Part shown: piece by piece, positions 23,213-31,406 of the stretch
How positions within the stretch are numbered: position 1 is the stretch's first letter
How the letters are laid out: each line of letters begins with the position of its first letter
NCBI GenBank assembly: GCA_030447525.1
Contig: JAUJOR010000025.1
Coordinates: 1 to 54,742 of the forward strand
Source of the DNA: Chloroflexota bacterium
Lineage (GTDB): Bacteria > Chloroflexota > UBA11872 > UBA12225
DNA: 54,742 nucleotides
Direction: 5' to 3'
Program-made: the position numbers and the translations under genes
Notes under the pieces: generated by a model
Databases searched by the model: none
Told to the model about the DNA's origin: nothing
The model's input: the letters and a program-made list of their open reading frames with translations, nothing else

Positions 23213-24130
23213 GTGAACGAGAAAAGGCGCGTCACGGCGGCCGGCTTGCTGCGTATGAAGGCCCGTGGCGAGCGGATCACGATGCTTACTGCCTACGCCT
23301 ACCCCACGGCGCGCCTCTTCGACGCCGCCGGGGTGGACGTCTTGCTGGTGGGGGACAGCCTGGGCATGGTGGAGCTGGGTTTTGACTCCACCGTGCCGGT
23401 GACGATGGACGACGTGGTGCACCACACGCGTCCGGTGGCCAGGGCCGTGACCCGCGCCCTGGTCGTGGCTGACCTCCCGTTCATGAGCTACACCACCGGT
23501 CGTGAGCAGGCACTGCAGAACGCCGCGCGCCTGATGCAAGAGGGGGGTGCCCACGCCGTCAAGCTCGAGGGGGGCAAGGCCTTCGCTCCCACCGTCACCG
23601 CTCTCGTCGAAAGCGGCATCCCCGTCTTCGGCCACCTGGGCTTGACCCCGCAGTCCATCCACCGCTTTGGTGGTCACCGGGTGCAAGGGCGAGACCAGGC
23701 CTCGGCCCAGCGCCTGGTGGGGGACGCCCACGCCCTGGAAGACGCCGGGGCCTGCGCCATCGTCTTGGAGCTGGTTCCAGCTCCTTTGGCGCAACGGATC
23801 ACCACAGCGCTTAAGATCCCCACCATCGGCATCGGCGCCGGGCCTGACTGTGACGGTCAGGTGCAGGTGATGCACGATGTCCTGGGGCTCGTTCCCCCCG
23901 GGGGCCACATCCCCCGTCATGCCAGGCCCTACGTCGACCTCGGCTCGATCATCCTGGACGCCGTCCAGCGTTACCTGGTCGATGTGCGGGCAGGGAACTT
24001 CCCCACCGCCGCCCAGAGCTTCACGATGGAAGATAGCGTCCTGGCCGCCCTGGACGAGGCCGCCCGCCTCGTCCCGTCGGCGCCCCGCCCCGGTGCCATC
24101 CCACCGTCCACCGTGCCCCCCGGGGAGTGA
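23213..24130 (+). CDS. panB: 3-methyl-2-oxobutanoate hydroxymethyltransferase (ketopantoate hydroxymethyltransferase)
   Basis: Adds a hydroxymethyl group from methylene-THF to ketoisovalerate, the first step of pantothenate synthesis. The GTG start at 23213 gives the family N-terminus 'MNEKRRVTAAGLLRMKARGE'. Typical blocks are 'MLTAYAYPTARLFDAAGVD', 'LLVGDSLGMVELGFDSTVPV', 'VKLEGG', 'VFGHLGLTPQS' and 'IPTIGIGAGPDCDGQVQV', with metal-binding Asp and Glu residues intact. 305 residues includes a ~25-residue tail rich in Pro. It is followed 149 bp later by panC on the same strand. Confidence 0.94.
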   Translation: MNEKRRVTAAGLLRMKARGERITMLTAYAYPTARLFDAAGVDVLLVGDSLGMVELGFDSTVPVTMDDVVHHTRPVARAVTRALVVADLPFMSYTTGREQALQNAARLMQEGGAHAVKLEGGKAFAPTVTALVESGIPVFGHLGLTPQSIHRFGGHRVQGRDQASAQRLVGDAHALEDAGACAIVLELVPAPLAQRITTALKIPTIGIGAGPDCDGQVQVMHDVLGLVPPGGHIPRHARPYVDLGSIILDAVQRYLVDVRAGNFPTAAQSFTMEDSVLAALDEAARLVPSAPRPGAIPPSTVPPGE

Positions 24131-24207
24131 AGCTGAGCCTCACCTGGCACCAAGGGTGAGACCTGTACGCAGGCCGGGTAGGAGCTATCAGGGTTGATCA
24201 GGGTCAT

Positions 24208-24225
24208 GTGAGGGTAAACCCTCAC
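24208..24225. promoter_or_regulatory. Palindrome between panB and panC
   Basis: GTGAGGGTAAACCCTCAC is an 8+8 bp inverted repeat with a 2-nt centre, preceded by two GATCAGGG/TATCAGGG copies (~24187-24203). The central spacing is too short for an RNA loop, so a protein-binding operator is the better reading. It is 54 bp before the panC start. Confidence 0.45.
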
Positions 24226-24279
24226 TCCCGGTGCAAGGTGAAGGTTGTTTCTGGTTAAGGTCAGGGGTGGTCAACGACG

Positions 24280-25128
24280 GTGCAGGTGCTGGGGACGATC
24301 AAGGGATTTCGGGCGGCGCGTCGTGACGCCGCCGGTCCGGTAGGGCTGGTGCCGACGATGGGCGCCCTGCACGCCGGTCACCTGTCCCTCGTCCGGCGCG
24401 CCCGTGCGGCATGCTCCACCGTCGCCTTGAGCATCTTTGTCAACCCCACCCAGTTCGGCCCTGGGGAGGACCTTGCCCGCTATCCCCGCCCTATTGAACG
24501 CGACCTCCAGCTGGCCGAGGATGCCGGCGTCGACCTGGTCTTTCATCCCTCTGCCGAAGAGATGTACCCGCCTGGTTTCGCCACGTTCATCGAGGTCGGG
24601 GGCCCGGCATCGCGCTGGGAAGGGGAACACCGCCCCGGCCATTTCCGGGGCGTAGCTACGGTTGTGGCCAAGCTCCTCGTTATCACCACCCCGCAGCAGG
24701 CCTTCTTTGGCGAAAAGGACTTTCAGCAGCTAACCGTCGTTCGCCGGATGGCGGCCGACCTCGCCCTCCCAGTGGAGATTATCGCTTGCCCTATTGTGCG
24801 AGAGGCTGATGGCCTGGCACTCTCCTCGCGCAACGTCTATCTCTCGCCGGCTGAGCGACCCCACGGCGCGGCGCTCTATCGGGCCCTCCAGGAGGGGCGC
24901 CGGCGCGTAGCCGCCGGGGAGCGTCAGGCATCCACTATAAGGGCGGCGATCCTGGCTGTGCTCCGAGAGGCGCCGGGAGTGCGCCCGGAGTACGTCGCCA
25001 TCGTCGAGCCGCAATCTCTGGAGCCGTTGGAGCGCATCGAGGGCCCGGCGCGGGCGTTGATCGCCGCTCGCTTGGGGAGCGTCCGCTTGATCGACAACGT
25101 CTCCCTGGCGGACGAAGGTCTCCTTTGA
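24280..25128 (+). CDS. panC: Pantothenate synthetase (pantoate-beta-alanine ligase)
   Basis: ATP-dependent condensation of pantoate with beta-alanine. The GTG start at 24280 precedes 'MQVLGTIKGFRAARRD'. Nucleotidyltransferase motifs are 'VPTMGALHAGHLSLVRRAR' (HIGH-type HAGH), 'IFVNPTQFGPGEDLARYPR', 'FFGEKDFQQL' and 'LALSSRNVYLSP' (KMSKS-like). 282 residues is normal and all sites are intact. It completes a panBC pair; panD was not seen. The last ~36 bp of the gene are imperfectly duplicated just after the stop (25093-25160). Confidence 0.95.
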   Translation: MQVLGTIKGFRAARRDAAGPVGLVPTMGALHAGHLSLVRRARAACSTVALSIFVNPTQFGPGEDLARYPRPIERDLQLAEDAGVDLVFHPSAEEMYPPGFATFIEVGGPASRWEGEHRPGHFRGVATVVAKLLVITTPQQAFFGEKDFQQLTVVRRMAADLALPVEIIACPIVREADGLALSSRNVYLSPAERPHGAALYRALQEGRRRVAAGERQASTIRAAILAVLREAPGVRPEYVAIVEPQSLEPLERIEGPARALIAARLGSVRLIDNVSLADEGLL

Positions 25129-25185
25129 TGGACAAAGTCTCGCCGCCGGACGAGGGTCTCGCTTGGCAGGGAGCGCCCCGTTGCC

Positions 25186-25223
25186 GGCGGGAGATCGTCA
25201 TACTGGCGGGAGATCGTCATACT
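25186..25223 (+). repeat. 19-bp perfect tandem duplication
   Basis: GGCGGGAGATCGTCATACT occurs twice back to back (25186-25204 and 25205-25223) between panC and the GH2 gene. A further GGCGGGATCT and GGGGAGATCGTA follow within 60 bp. The 199-bp gap also begins with an imperfect copy of the panC 3' end. Confidence 0.9.
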
Positions 25224-25327
25224 ATGGTGCGGCGGGATCTCCTAGACCAGTCCGGCGGCTCCCTCTGGGGAGATCGTACGGCCGTAGTTCTCCATCGCCA
25301 GCAATACCTTACCGGCAGGGACGCCTC

Positions 25328-27631
25328 ATGCAGCAGACCCCCTCTACAGTGACTGAACCGGCCCCTTCCAGTTCTCCCTCTCCGGCCACCGACGGGGCCT
25401 CCGGCGCCGACCTGCCCCGGCCGGAGCACCCGCGCCCAGATCTCCAACGTGACTACTGGATCAACCTGAACGGCCGCTGGCGCTTCTTCTTTGATCCACT
25501 GAATCGCGGCGAGCAGGAGCGCTGGTACCGGTTCACTCATCCGGCGGTGGCGTCACGCACCGGAGAGGTCATCAACCCGGTAGATGACCCGTTCGTCGCC
25601 GAGATCACCGTCCCCTTCCCCTGGGAGAGCCGCCTGTCCGGCATCGGCGACTCGAACTACAAGGGTGCAGCCTGGTACCAGCGGACGATCGAGGCCCCTC
25701 GCGACTGGGCAGAGACGGGCAACACCGGGCCGGCATTACCGGTAGGCGCCCGGCCGGAGGTCGGTCTGGTAGACGGCCACTCCGATATGGTCTCGCCCGA
25801 TGCCCCGATGGGCGTCGCCTTGGCGGATACTACCGGCCGACTCCCCTCAGCTCAGCCAGGGACGCGCCCGGAGGCCAGGTGGCGCCGGCGCCCGTACCTG
25901 TGCTTCGGCGCCGTGGAGTGGAACGCCAAGGTGTGGGTCAACGGACGCTTTGTCACCGAGCACGACGGCGGGTACACCCCTTTTGCCGTCGACCTCGCTC
26001 CATACCTCCGCCCCGGCGTACCGGCCACCCTTACCGTCCGCGTCTGGGATGCCTGTGACGCCGACACACCGCTGGGCAAGCAAGCGGATGAGTGGTACAC
26101 CCACTCCGGCGGGATCTGGCAGACGGTGTGGCTGGAAGGCCGGCCGGAGGCGTATGTCTCCCAGGTGCACGTCACGCCTGACCTGGAAGCAGGTCGTGCC
26201 TCCTTCGCCGTGAGCGTCGCCACGGCAGCCAACGCCTCGCCTGGCCCTTTCCGCCTCGCCGTTGCGTCCGCCGACGAGTCCTTCCCCGGCGGGGAACGGG
26301 TGGTGGACGTGCAGCCGGGGACAACAATTGCCACGCTGGAGCTGGACATCCCGTCCCCGCGGGCCTGGTCGCCGGAGGACCCTCACCTGTATGACTGCGT
26401 GGTGACCCTGACCCGAGATGTGGGTCAAGGTGAAGGCGCTCCGGGCGCCGAGCCTCCCCCGGCCGACCGCATCAGCACGTACTTTGGCCTGCGCACCATT
26501 ACCACTGCTCGCTGGGAGGGTAAGCCGTACGAGTACGTCTTCCTGAACGGGGAGCCGGTCTTTCTGCGAGGGGTGCTCGACCAGGCCTTCCACCCGGAAG
26601 GGATCTACGCCTATCCCTCCGACGACGTTATCCGGGCGGACGTGCAGGCGGCCAAGGACCTGGGGCTCAACATGCTGCGCTGCCACATCAAGATCAACGA
26701 TCCCCGCTACTACTACTGGGCCGATAGGCTGGGCATGCTGGTGATGTACGACCTCCCCTCGGCCAGCATCTATACGCCGAAGGCCCGGGCCAACTGGGAG
26801 CGCACCTTTCGTGACGCCCTGGCGCGTGACTACTCCCACCCCTGCATTTTCGCCTGGATCCTGTTCAACGAGACCTGGGGCCTGGAGGAGCACCAACGCC
26901 CCGAGGGGTGGTCATGGGTCAAGGAGATGTACTACCTGACCAAGTCCCTCGATCCGACTCGACTGGTGGAAGACAACTCCCCCTATCTCTACGATCATGT
27001 GACGACTGATATCAACACCTGGCACTTCTACATCGCCGACTATGAGCGGGCCCGGCGCCACGTGGAGAACGTCGTCAGCCAGAGCTTTGAGGGCTCGCCT
27101 TACCACTACGTCGGCGGTGTGTACGCCGACGTGCAAGGCGCGGACGCCTACCGGCAAGGGACACAGCCCCTGCTGAACAGCGAGTACGCCGGGATCTCGG
27201 CCTGGGGTGGCGACCGGGACGTGTCCTATACCTTCAAGTTCCTGACCGGGGAGCTGCGCCGGCATGACATGCTCTGTGGCTACGTCTACACCGAGCTCGC
27301 CGATGTGGAGTGGGAGCATAACGGCTTCCTCAACTACGATCGCACGCCCAAGGAGTTCGGCTACGAGCACTTCGTCCCCGGCATGGGCGTGGCCGACCTG
27401 AACGGGGCGGACTTCGTCGGCCTGGACTGCCCCCCTGCCAGACCCTGCCCCCCGGGAGCACCTTTCGCGCCACCCCTTCCTCTCCCACTGGGACCGGCGC
27501 CCCCTCGCCGGCGCCCGCCTCCGCTGGCGGGTCAGCGCCATCGACCGCTTCGGGGAGCCGCAGACCGTCGCGGAGGGGGAGCGGGCGGTGGCGCCCCGCC
27601 GCTATGGCGTGACCGTGGTGGAGCCCATTGA
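25328..27631 (+). CDS. Glycoside hydrolase family 2 enzyme, main part (frame broken near 27430)
   Basis: Beta-galactosidase/beta-glucuronidase-type GH2. The ATG at 25328 precedes a Pro/Ser-rich leader and then the sugar-binding domain ('DYWINLNGRWRFFFDP', 'VPFPWESRL'), the immunoglobulin-like domain, and the TIM barrel with acid/base Glu in 'ILFNETWG' and nucleophile Glu in 'LLNSEYAG'. Real homology ends at 'NGADFVGLDCPP' (~27436). From there the sensible protein continues first in frame 1 ('CQTLPPGSTFRATP') and, from ~27474, in the frame of the next entry; the last ~65 residues read here are out of frame. Both shifts fit loss of one C in a C-run (27430-27435 and 27473-27476). A ~50-residue loop insertion is present around residues 125-180. 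No signal peptide is seen. Confidence 0.8.
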   Translation: MQQTPSTVTEPAPSSSPSPATDGASGADLPRPEHPRPDLQRDYWINLNGRWRFFFDPLNRGEQERWYRFTHPAVASRTGEVINPVDDPFVAEITVPFPWESRLSGIGDSNYKGAAWYQRTIEAPRDWAETGNTGPALPVGARPEVGLVDGHSDMVSPDAPMGVALADTTGRLPSAQPGTRPEARWRRRPYLCFGAVEWNAKVWVNGRFVTEHDGGYTPFAVDLAPYLRPGVPATLTVRVWDACDADTPLGKQADEWYTHSGGIWQTVWLEGRPEAYVSQVHVTPDLEAGRASFAVSVATAANASPGPFRLAVASADESFPGGERVVDVQPGTTIATLELDIPSPRAWSPEDPHLYDCVVTLTRDVGQGEGAPGAEPPPADRISTYFGLRTITTARWEGKPYEYVFLNGEPVFLRGVLDQAFHPEGIYAYPSDDVIRADVQAAKDLGLNMLRCHIKINDPRYYYWADRLGMLVMYDLPSASIYTPKARANWERTFRDALARDYSHPCIFAWILFNETWGLEEHQRPEGWSWVKEMYYLTKSLDPTRLVEDNSPYLYDHVTTDINTWHFYIADYERARRHVENVVSQSFEGSPYHYVGGVYADVQGADAYRQGTQPLLNSEYAGISAWGGDRDVSYTFKFLTGELRRHDMLCGYVYTELADVEWEHNGFLNYDRTPKEFGYEHFVPGMGVADLNGADFVGLDCPPARPCPPGAPFAPPLPLPLGPAPPRRRPPPLAGQRHRPLRGAADRRGGGAGGGAPPLWRDRGGAH

Positions 27632-28352
27632 GGTGCGCCTCCCGGACGAGCTGGGTCTGGTCACCGTGGCCTTCTGGCTGGAGGACGGGACGGGGGCGGT
27701 GCGGGCGCGGAACTACGTCAACGTAGACGTCTACACATCTCGCCTCGACCTCACAACGGAGCGGACGGAGGGGAGTCTCGTCCTCCGCTTCGTCCCCGGC
27801 GACTTTATCGGCTCCAGCTGGCTCGACCCGCGTATTGGGCCGCGCGGGAGCAAGTTCGGGGCAACCGGCGCCGGCTGGGTGGATTACGCCATCGGCTTGC
27901 CGGATGACCTGGATTTGCAGCACCTCAAAGGCATCCGCCTCCGGTTCGAGGCCGGCGCTCGCACGGCGCACACCCGTGTGGACTGGCGAGACACACGGCA
28001 CATGCAGCAGGGAGACTATCCTCAGACAGAGGCGCGTAAGGTGCCCACAGAGATTGCCGTGTGGGTCAACGGGGTACGCATCGGCACGGCCCGCCTCCCC
28101 GACGACCCGGCAGACGCCCGCGGCGTGCTTAGCCTGCACAACAGTGACTACTGGGAGGCCGGCTCCTACGGCTTCCTGACTCCCCTGGAGGCAGGCGACG
28201 CCCTCACCCGGCGCATCGTTGACAACGCCCAGGGCGGCCGGCTGATCATTCGCTTCGAGGTGCCTCAAGGGCCGGGTGCCGGTGGGCTGAACCTCTACGG
28301 GAACCGCATGGGAGCCTACCCGGTCGGTCCTACCGTCTTTCTGGATACGTAG
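27588..28352 (+). CDS. C-terminal part of the GH2 enzyme, displaced frame
   Basis: This frame is coding from about 27474 ('PFLSHWDRRPLAGARLRWRV') and was given a formal GTG start at 27588, which is not a real initiation site. It supplies the C-terminal beta-sandwich domains of the GH2 protein, including 'YVNVDVYTSRLDL' and 'LHNSDYWEAGSYGF'. Joined with the upstream part, the protein would be about 1,008 residues. Either the gene is a recent pseudogene or both frameshifts are homopolymer sequencing errors; the latter is favoured because the protein downstream is well kept. Confidence 0.75.
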   Translation: MAPRRYGVTVVEPIEVRLPDELGLVTVAFWLEDGTGAVRARNYVNVDVYTSRLDLTTERTEGSLVLRFVPGDFIGSSWLDPRIGPRGSKFGATGAGWVDYAIGLPDDLDLQHLKGIRLRFEAGARTAHTRVDWRDTRHMQQGDYPQTEARKVPTEIAVWVNGVRIGTARLPDDPADARGVLSLHNSDYWEAGSYGFLTPLEAGDALTRRIVDNAQGGRLIIRFEVPQGPGAGGLNLYGNRMGAYPVGPTVFLDT

Positions 28353-28409
28353 GGATTTCTGCGTCCCGTATCGAGGCATGCGCCAGACGCTCCACCCGGG
28401 ACTCCAGTC

Positions 28410-29489
28410 CTACGACTCCTCGGCCGCTCGCTTGAACGCCTCCTCGTCGAGCTCCAGGCCCAGGCCAGGCTTCATTGGCAAGGTGATGTAGCCGTCTTTG
28501 AGCTCCAGAGGCTCCTTGAACAGGCCGTTGAGGCGTTCGTTCACGCCGGTGAACTCTTGGGGCCGGTTGGCGTCCCGCAGGCTAGCGATAAAGTGCAAGT
28601 TCGCGGCCGTGCCGATGGTCGGCTGTGTCTGGTGGGGCACCATGTGCTTGTGGTGCGCCTCCCCCAGGGCGGCGATCTTGCGGATCTCCGAGATCCCACC
28701 GCACTTGACGATGTCCGGTTGGATGATGTCCACCTGTCCCTGCTGGATCAGGTCACGGAACTGCCAGCGGGTGTACTCATGCTCCCCGGCGGAGACGGGC
28801 ACGTCTAGGGCGTGGGCCACCTGGGCGTAGCCGGCATAGTCGTCAACCATCACCGGTTCTTCGAAGTGGTAGATCCCCAGGCTTTCGAACTTCCGCCCCT
28901 GGATGATGGCCGTAGAGGGAGAGTAGCCGTTGTTGGCGTCGAAGCTGAGGGGCACGCCGTCTCCCGTCAGCTTCTTGCACTCCTGAAACATGGCCCAGTC
29001 TTTATCCGGGTCGACGTCCACCTGGTAGCCCCAGTCCATGCGGATCTTGATCGCCGTGTAGCCTTTTTCCAGGTGGTCGGCCACCACCCGGGCTTGCTCC
29101 GCCGGCGTGCGCCGCGCCCCGCCCCCCAGGCTGGCGTACATGCGCACCTTGTCTCTGTAGCATCCCCCGAGCAGGATGCAGACGGGCTGGCCGGTGACCT
29201 TGCCAAGGATGTCCCACAGGGCGATGTCCACCCCGGCGATGGCCTCCAGGTGGGCACCCATCACCCCTAGCTTGTACGGCCGGTAGAACATGGCCGTCCA
29301 CAGCTTGTCGATCTCCAACGGGTTCTGGTCGATGCAGATCGGCCGCAACACCGTATTGACGAAGTGGGCCAGCACCTGGGCGTTCATCGGGCTGCACTCC
29401 CCGATGCCGGTAACTCCCTCGTCGGTAAACACCTGCACAAAGATAGACCGCCCGAAGACGATGGTGGCCTTGACGTCCGTGATCTTCAT
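28410..29489 (-). CDS. Enolase-superfamily sugar-acid dehydratase-like enzyme
   Basis: Member of the mandelate racemase group (galactonate dehydratase-like) of 359 residues. Landmarks are K148-x-R150 ('AIKIRMD'), metal ligands Asp184 ('FDANNGYS'), Glu210 ('FEEPV') and Glu236 ('SAGEHE'), and the C-terminal 'VPHQTQPTIGTAANLH' where the catalytic His/Gln dyad sits. AAGGGGAGG precedes the ATG. It differs strongly from the gene at 16677, so the two probably act on different acids. It is convergent with the GH2 gene and lies downstream of a sugar-binding lipoprotein gene, a plausible polysaccharide-degradation cluster. Confidence 0.85.
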   Translation of the reverse strand: MKITDVKATIVFGRSIFVQVFTDEGVTGIGECSPMNAQVLAHFVNTVLRPICIDQNPLEIDKLWTAMFYRPYKLGVMGAHLEAIAGVDIALWDILGKVTGQPVCILLGGCYRDKVRMYASLGGGARRTPAEQARVVADHLEKGYTAIKIRMDWGYQVDVDPDKDWAMFQECKKLTGDGVPLSFDANNGYSPSTAIIQGRKFESLGIYHFEEPVMVDDYAGYAQVAHALDVPVSAGEHEYTRWQFRDLIQQGQVDIIQPDIVKCGGISEIRKIAALGEAHHKHMVPHQTQPTIGTAANLHFIASLRDANRPQEFTGVNERLNGLFKEPLELKDGYITLPMKPGLGLELDEEAFKRAAEES

Positions 29490-29717
29490 CCCGCCTCCCC
29501 TTCCCCAGCCTCTGGCATCCGGTGTCCGGTACCCAGTGTCCGCTACCCGTTACAGCCGGCGTCGCCCCCTATCCTACGGTAGACGCCGATGATCCAAGAA
29601 GCGTAGAGCAGGCCGGCTTCCTAGTCACGAGCGAGTCTTGAGCCAATGCCGGCGTGGATGGACAAGTCGCAACGTGGGACCGCCTGGCAGGGCGAAACTG
29701 CCCGGCGACGCTGCGGA

Positions 29718-31286
29718 TCAGTCCCCCGGGAGACCGAACGTGCGGAAGAGGTCGACGGCGCGTCCGTGCGTCTCGGCCACGACGCTCGCGGCCGGACGCC
29801 CCTCCAGGACGGCGCGAAGCATCCCGGCGCCGAAGCGCAGCGCCCCGATGGCCTGCGAGGCGGCCGTCTCCGGCCCCCCATTGCCCGTGGCGCTGACAAA
29901 CCCGCCGTCACCCAGCTCTTGCCGGAAGCGCCGGGCCTGATCGATCCACGGCGCCCCGGTGAGGCCGGGGTCATCCCATCCGGCGTTGTAGGCCGGGAGG
30001 GCGAATCCACCGCCGGCGCCCCACAGGGCGCGCTGCGTCCCTGGGTCGAGGAGGGCCTCCAAGAAGCGCTCCGCCGGCTCGGCCGGGGCGCCGCGGGGGA
30101 GCATCCAGGCCGCCCCACCGCCGACCGCTCGCGGCCGGGCCGCTGGGCCGGGGGGCGTGCGCAGGTACAAGGCCTCCCCGAGAGCGTCCCCCGTTCCTCC
30201 GGTCACGCCCCCCGGCGTTCCCGGGGAGAGCAGCGCCCGCTCGGTATAGGTGTACGCCGTCTCGCCGGCGAGGAAGGCGGCGTTCTTCGCCTCGTCAGTC
30301 CACTCAAGGGCCGCGGGGTGAACGCCCCCCTGCAGGGACGGACCGGCCAGGGCGCTGGCCAGCCATTGGAGGGCCGCCACCGTCTGCCCCGAGTCCAGGG
30401 CGACACGCTCCCCCTTGAGGTCGACCAGGCCTCCGCCCCAAGCATGGATCGCCCCCCAGCACCAGGCATCCACGTCCAACGTATCCGCCCCCCCGATCCC
30501 CCAGGCCCAGGGGGCCACCTCACCGGGGGGCCATCCCCCCGGCGCAGGTGGACGACTGTCTGCCCTTCCCCTTTCCACGGCCATCTGGCTCAGCGCCCGG
30601 TGGAGCGTGGCGTAGTCTGCCGTCCCGTGCGGGTCGATCCCGGCGACGCGCACCACCGACTCACGCACCCAGTGGCCGATTAGGCGCTGGTACCATGGCA
30701 CGGCGAACCAGTTCCCGGCCACGACGTGGAGCGTCTCGCCCGCCCGGGGGACGCCGCCGAGCCGGCGCAGCGTCTGGCGCATCAGGCCGGAGACGTCCTG
30801 TACCAGGGCCATGTCCCGGAAACGGGCCACCTGGGCCTCTCGCCCCAACAAGAGCACCGCGTCCGGCGGCACGCCGGCCTGCACCGCCACCAGCAGGCGG
30901 TGGGTCACCGCCTGGCGGGCGTCGCCCCCCCCGCTCGGCCCAGGCGACGCCCCGCGGAGAAACGTGCCCGTGTCCTGCACCTCTACGCCCATCCCGACTT
31001 GCCGCGCTGCGCCGGCGATCACGTCGCGGACGGTGTCGTCCAGTAGCGGGACACCTTCCGGACTGACGACCAGGCGCAGGCGCTGGCCCTCAAAGCGCCG
31101 CCCGCTCCCTCCCGGCGTGATGAGAGCGGGGGACAGCGTGCCCGCGGGGGACCCTGCCTCACCCCACGGGAGGGCACACCCGACGGGACTCGTCCCCAGG
31201 GCGGCCAGCGCCCCGAGCAGCGCCCGCCGAGTCGCCCGCCGCCCCGCTACTAGACCCCCTGGCCGGCGACGGCGATGGTCAACCAT
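29718..31286 (-). CDS. Extracellular solute-binding protein (family 1-like), Tat-exported
   Basis: Substrate-binding component of a probable carbohydrate ABC importer. The ATG at 31286 gives a short basic N-terminus with the twin-arginine motif 'TRRALLGALAALG' and a Cys at 'SPVGC', which may be lipidated although the lipobox is not ideal. The body has the family pattern 'PPDAVLLLGREAQVARFRDM', 'WYQRLIGHW' and 'FLAGETAYTYTERALL'. 522 residues is slightly long; Gly/Pro-rich loops account for this. No permease or ATPase genes are adjacent, so its membrane partners must be elsewhere. A strong palindrome separates it from the upstream SDR gene. Confidence 0.75.
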   Translation of the reverse strand: MVDHRRRRPGGLVAGRRATRRALLGALAALGTSPVGCALPWGEAGSPAGTLSPALITPGGSGRRFEGQRLRLVVSPEGVPLLDDTVRDVIAGAARQVGMGVEVQDTGTFLRGASPGPSGGGDARQAVTHRLLVAVQAGVPPDAVLLLGREAQVARFRDMALVQDVSGLMRQTLRRLGGVPRAGETLHVVAGNWFAVPWYQRLIGHWVRESVVRVAGIDPHGTADYATLHRALSQMAVERGRADSRPPAPGGWPPGEVAPWAWGIGGADTLDVDAWCWGAIHAWGGGLVDLKGERVALDSGQTVAALQWLASALAGPSLQGGVHPAALEWTDEAKNAAFLAGETAYTYTERALLSPGTPGGVTGGTGDALGEALYLRTPPGPAARPRAVGGGAAWMLPRGAPAEPAERFLEALLDPGTQRALWGAGGGFALPAYNAGWDDPGLTGAPWIDQARRFRQELGDGGFVSATGNGGPETAASQAIGALRFGAGMLRAVLEGRPAASVVAETHGRAVDLFRTFGLPGD

Positions 31287-31308
31287 TCCCCTAGAAGGAT
31301 CAACGTGC

Positions 31309-31353
31309 GACCGTGAACGGCCGGTCGGTTGATGCGCCGGCCGTTTCACGGTC
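31309..31353. terminator. Inverted repeat between SDR and binding-protein genes
   Basis: GACCGTGAACGGCCGG (31309-31324) pairs with CCGGCCGTTTCACGGTC (31337-31353) with one bulged base, and a second palindrome (CGCTCGGCGAACC/GGTTCGGCGAGCG) follows at about 31361-31386. The position, just after the stop of the SDR gene on the minus strand, suggests transcription termination. Confidence 0.55.
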
Positions 31354-31406
31354 ACCGAACCCGCTCGGCGAACCGGTTCGGCGAGCGCCGGCTCCCACCG
31401 TTCCGG

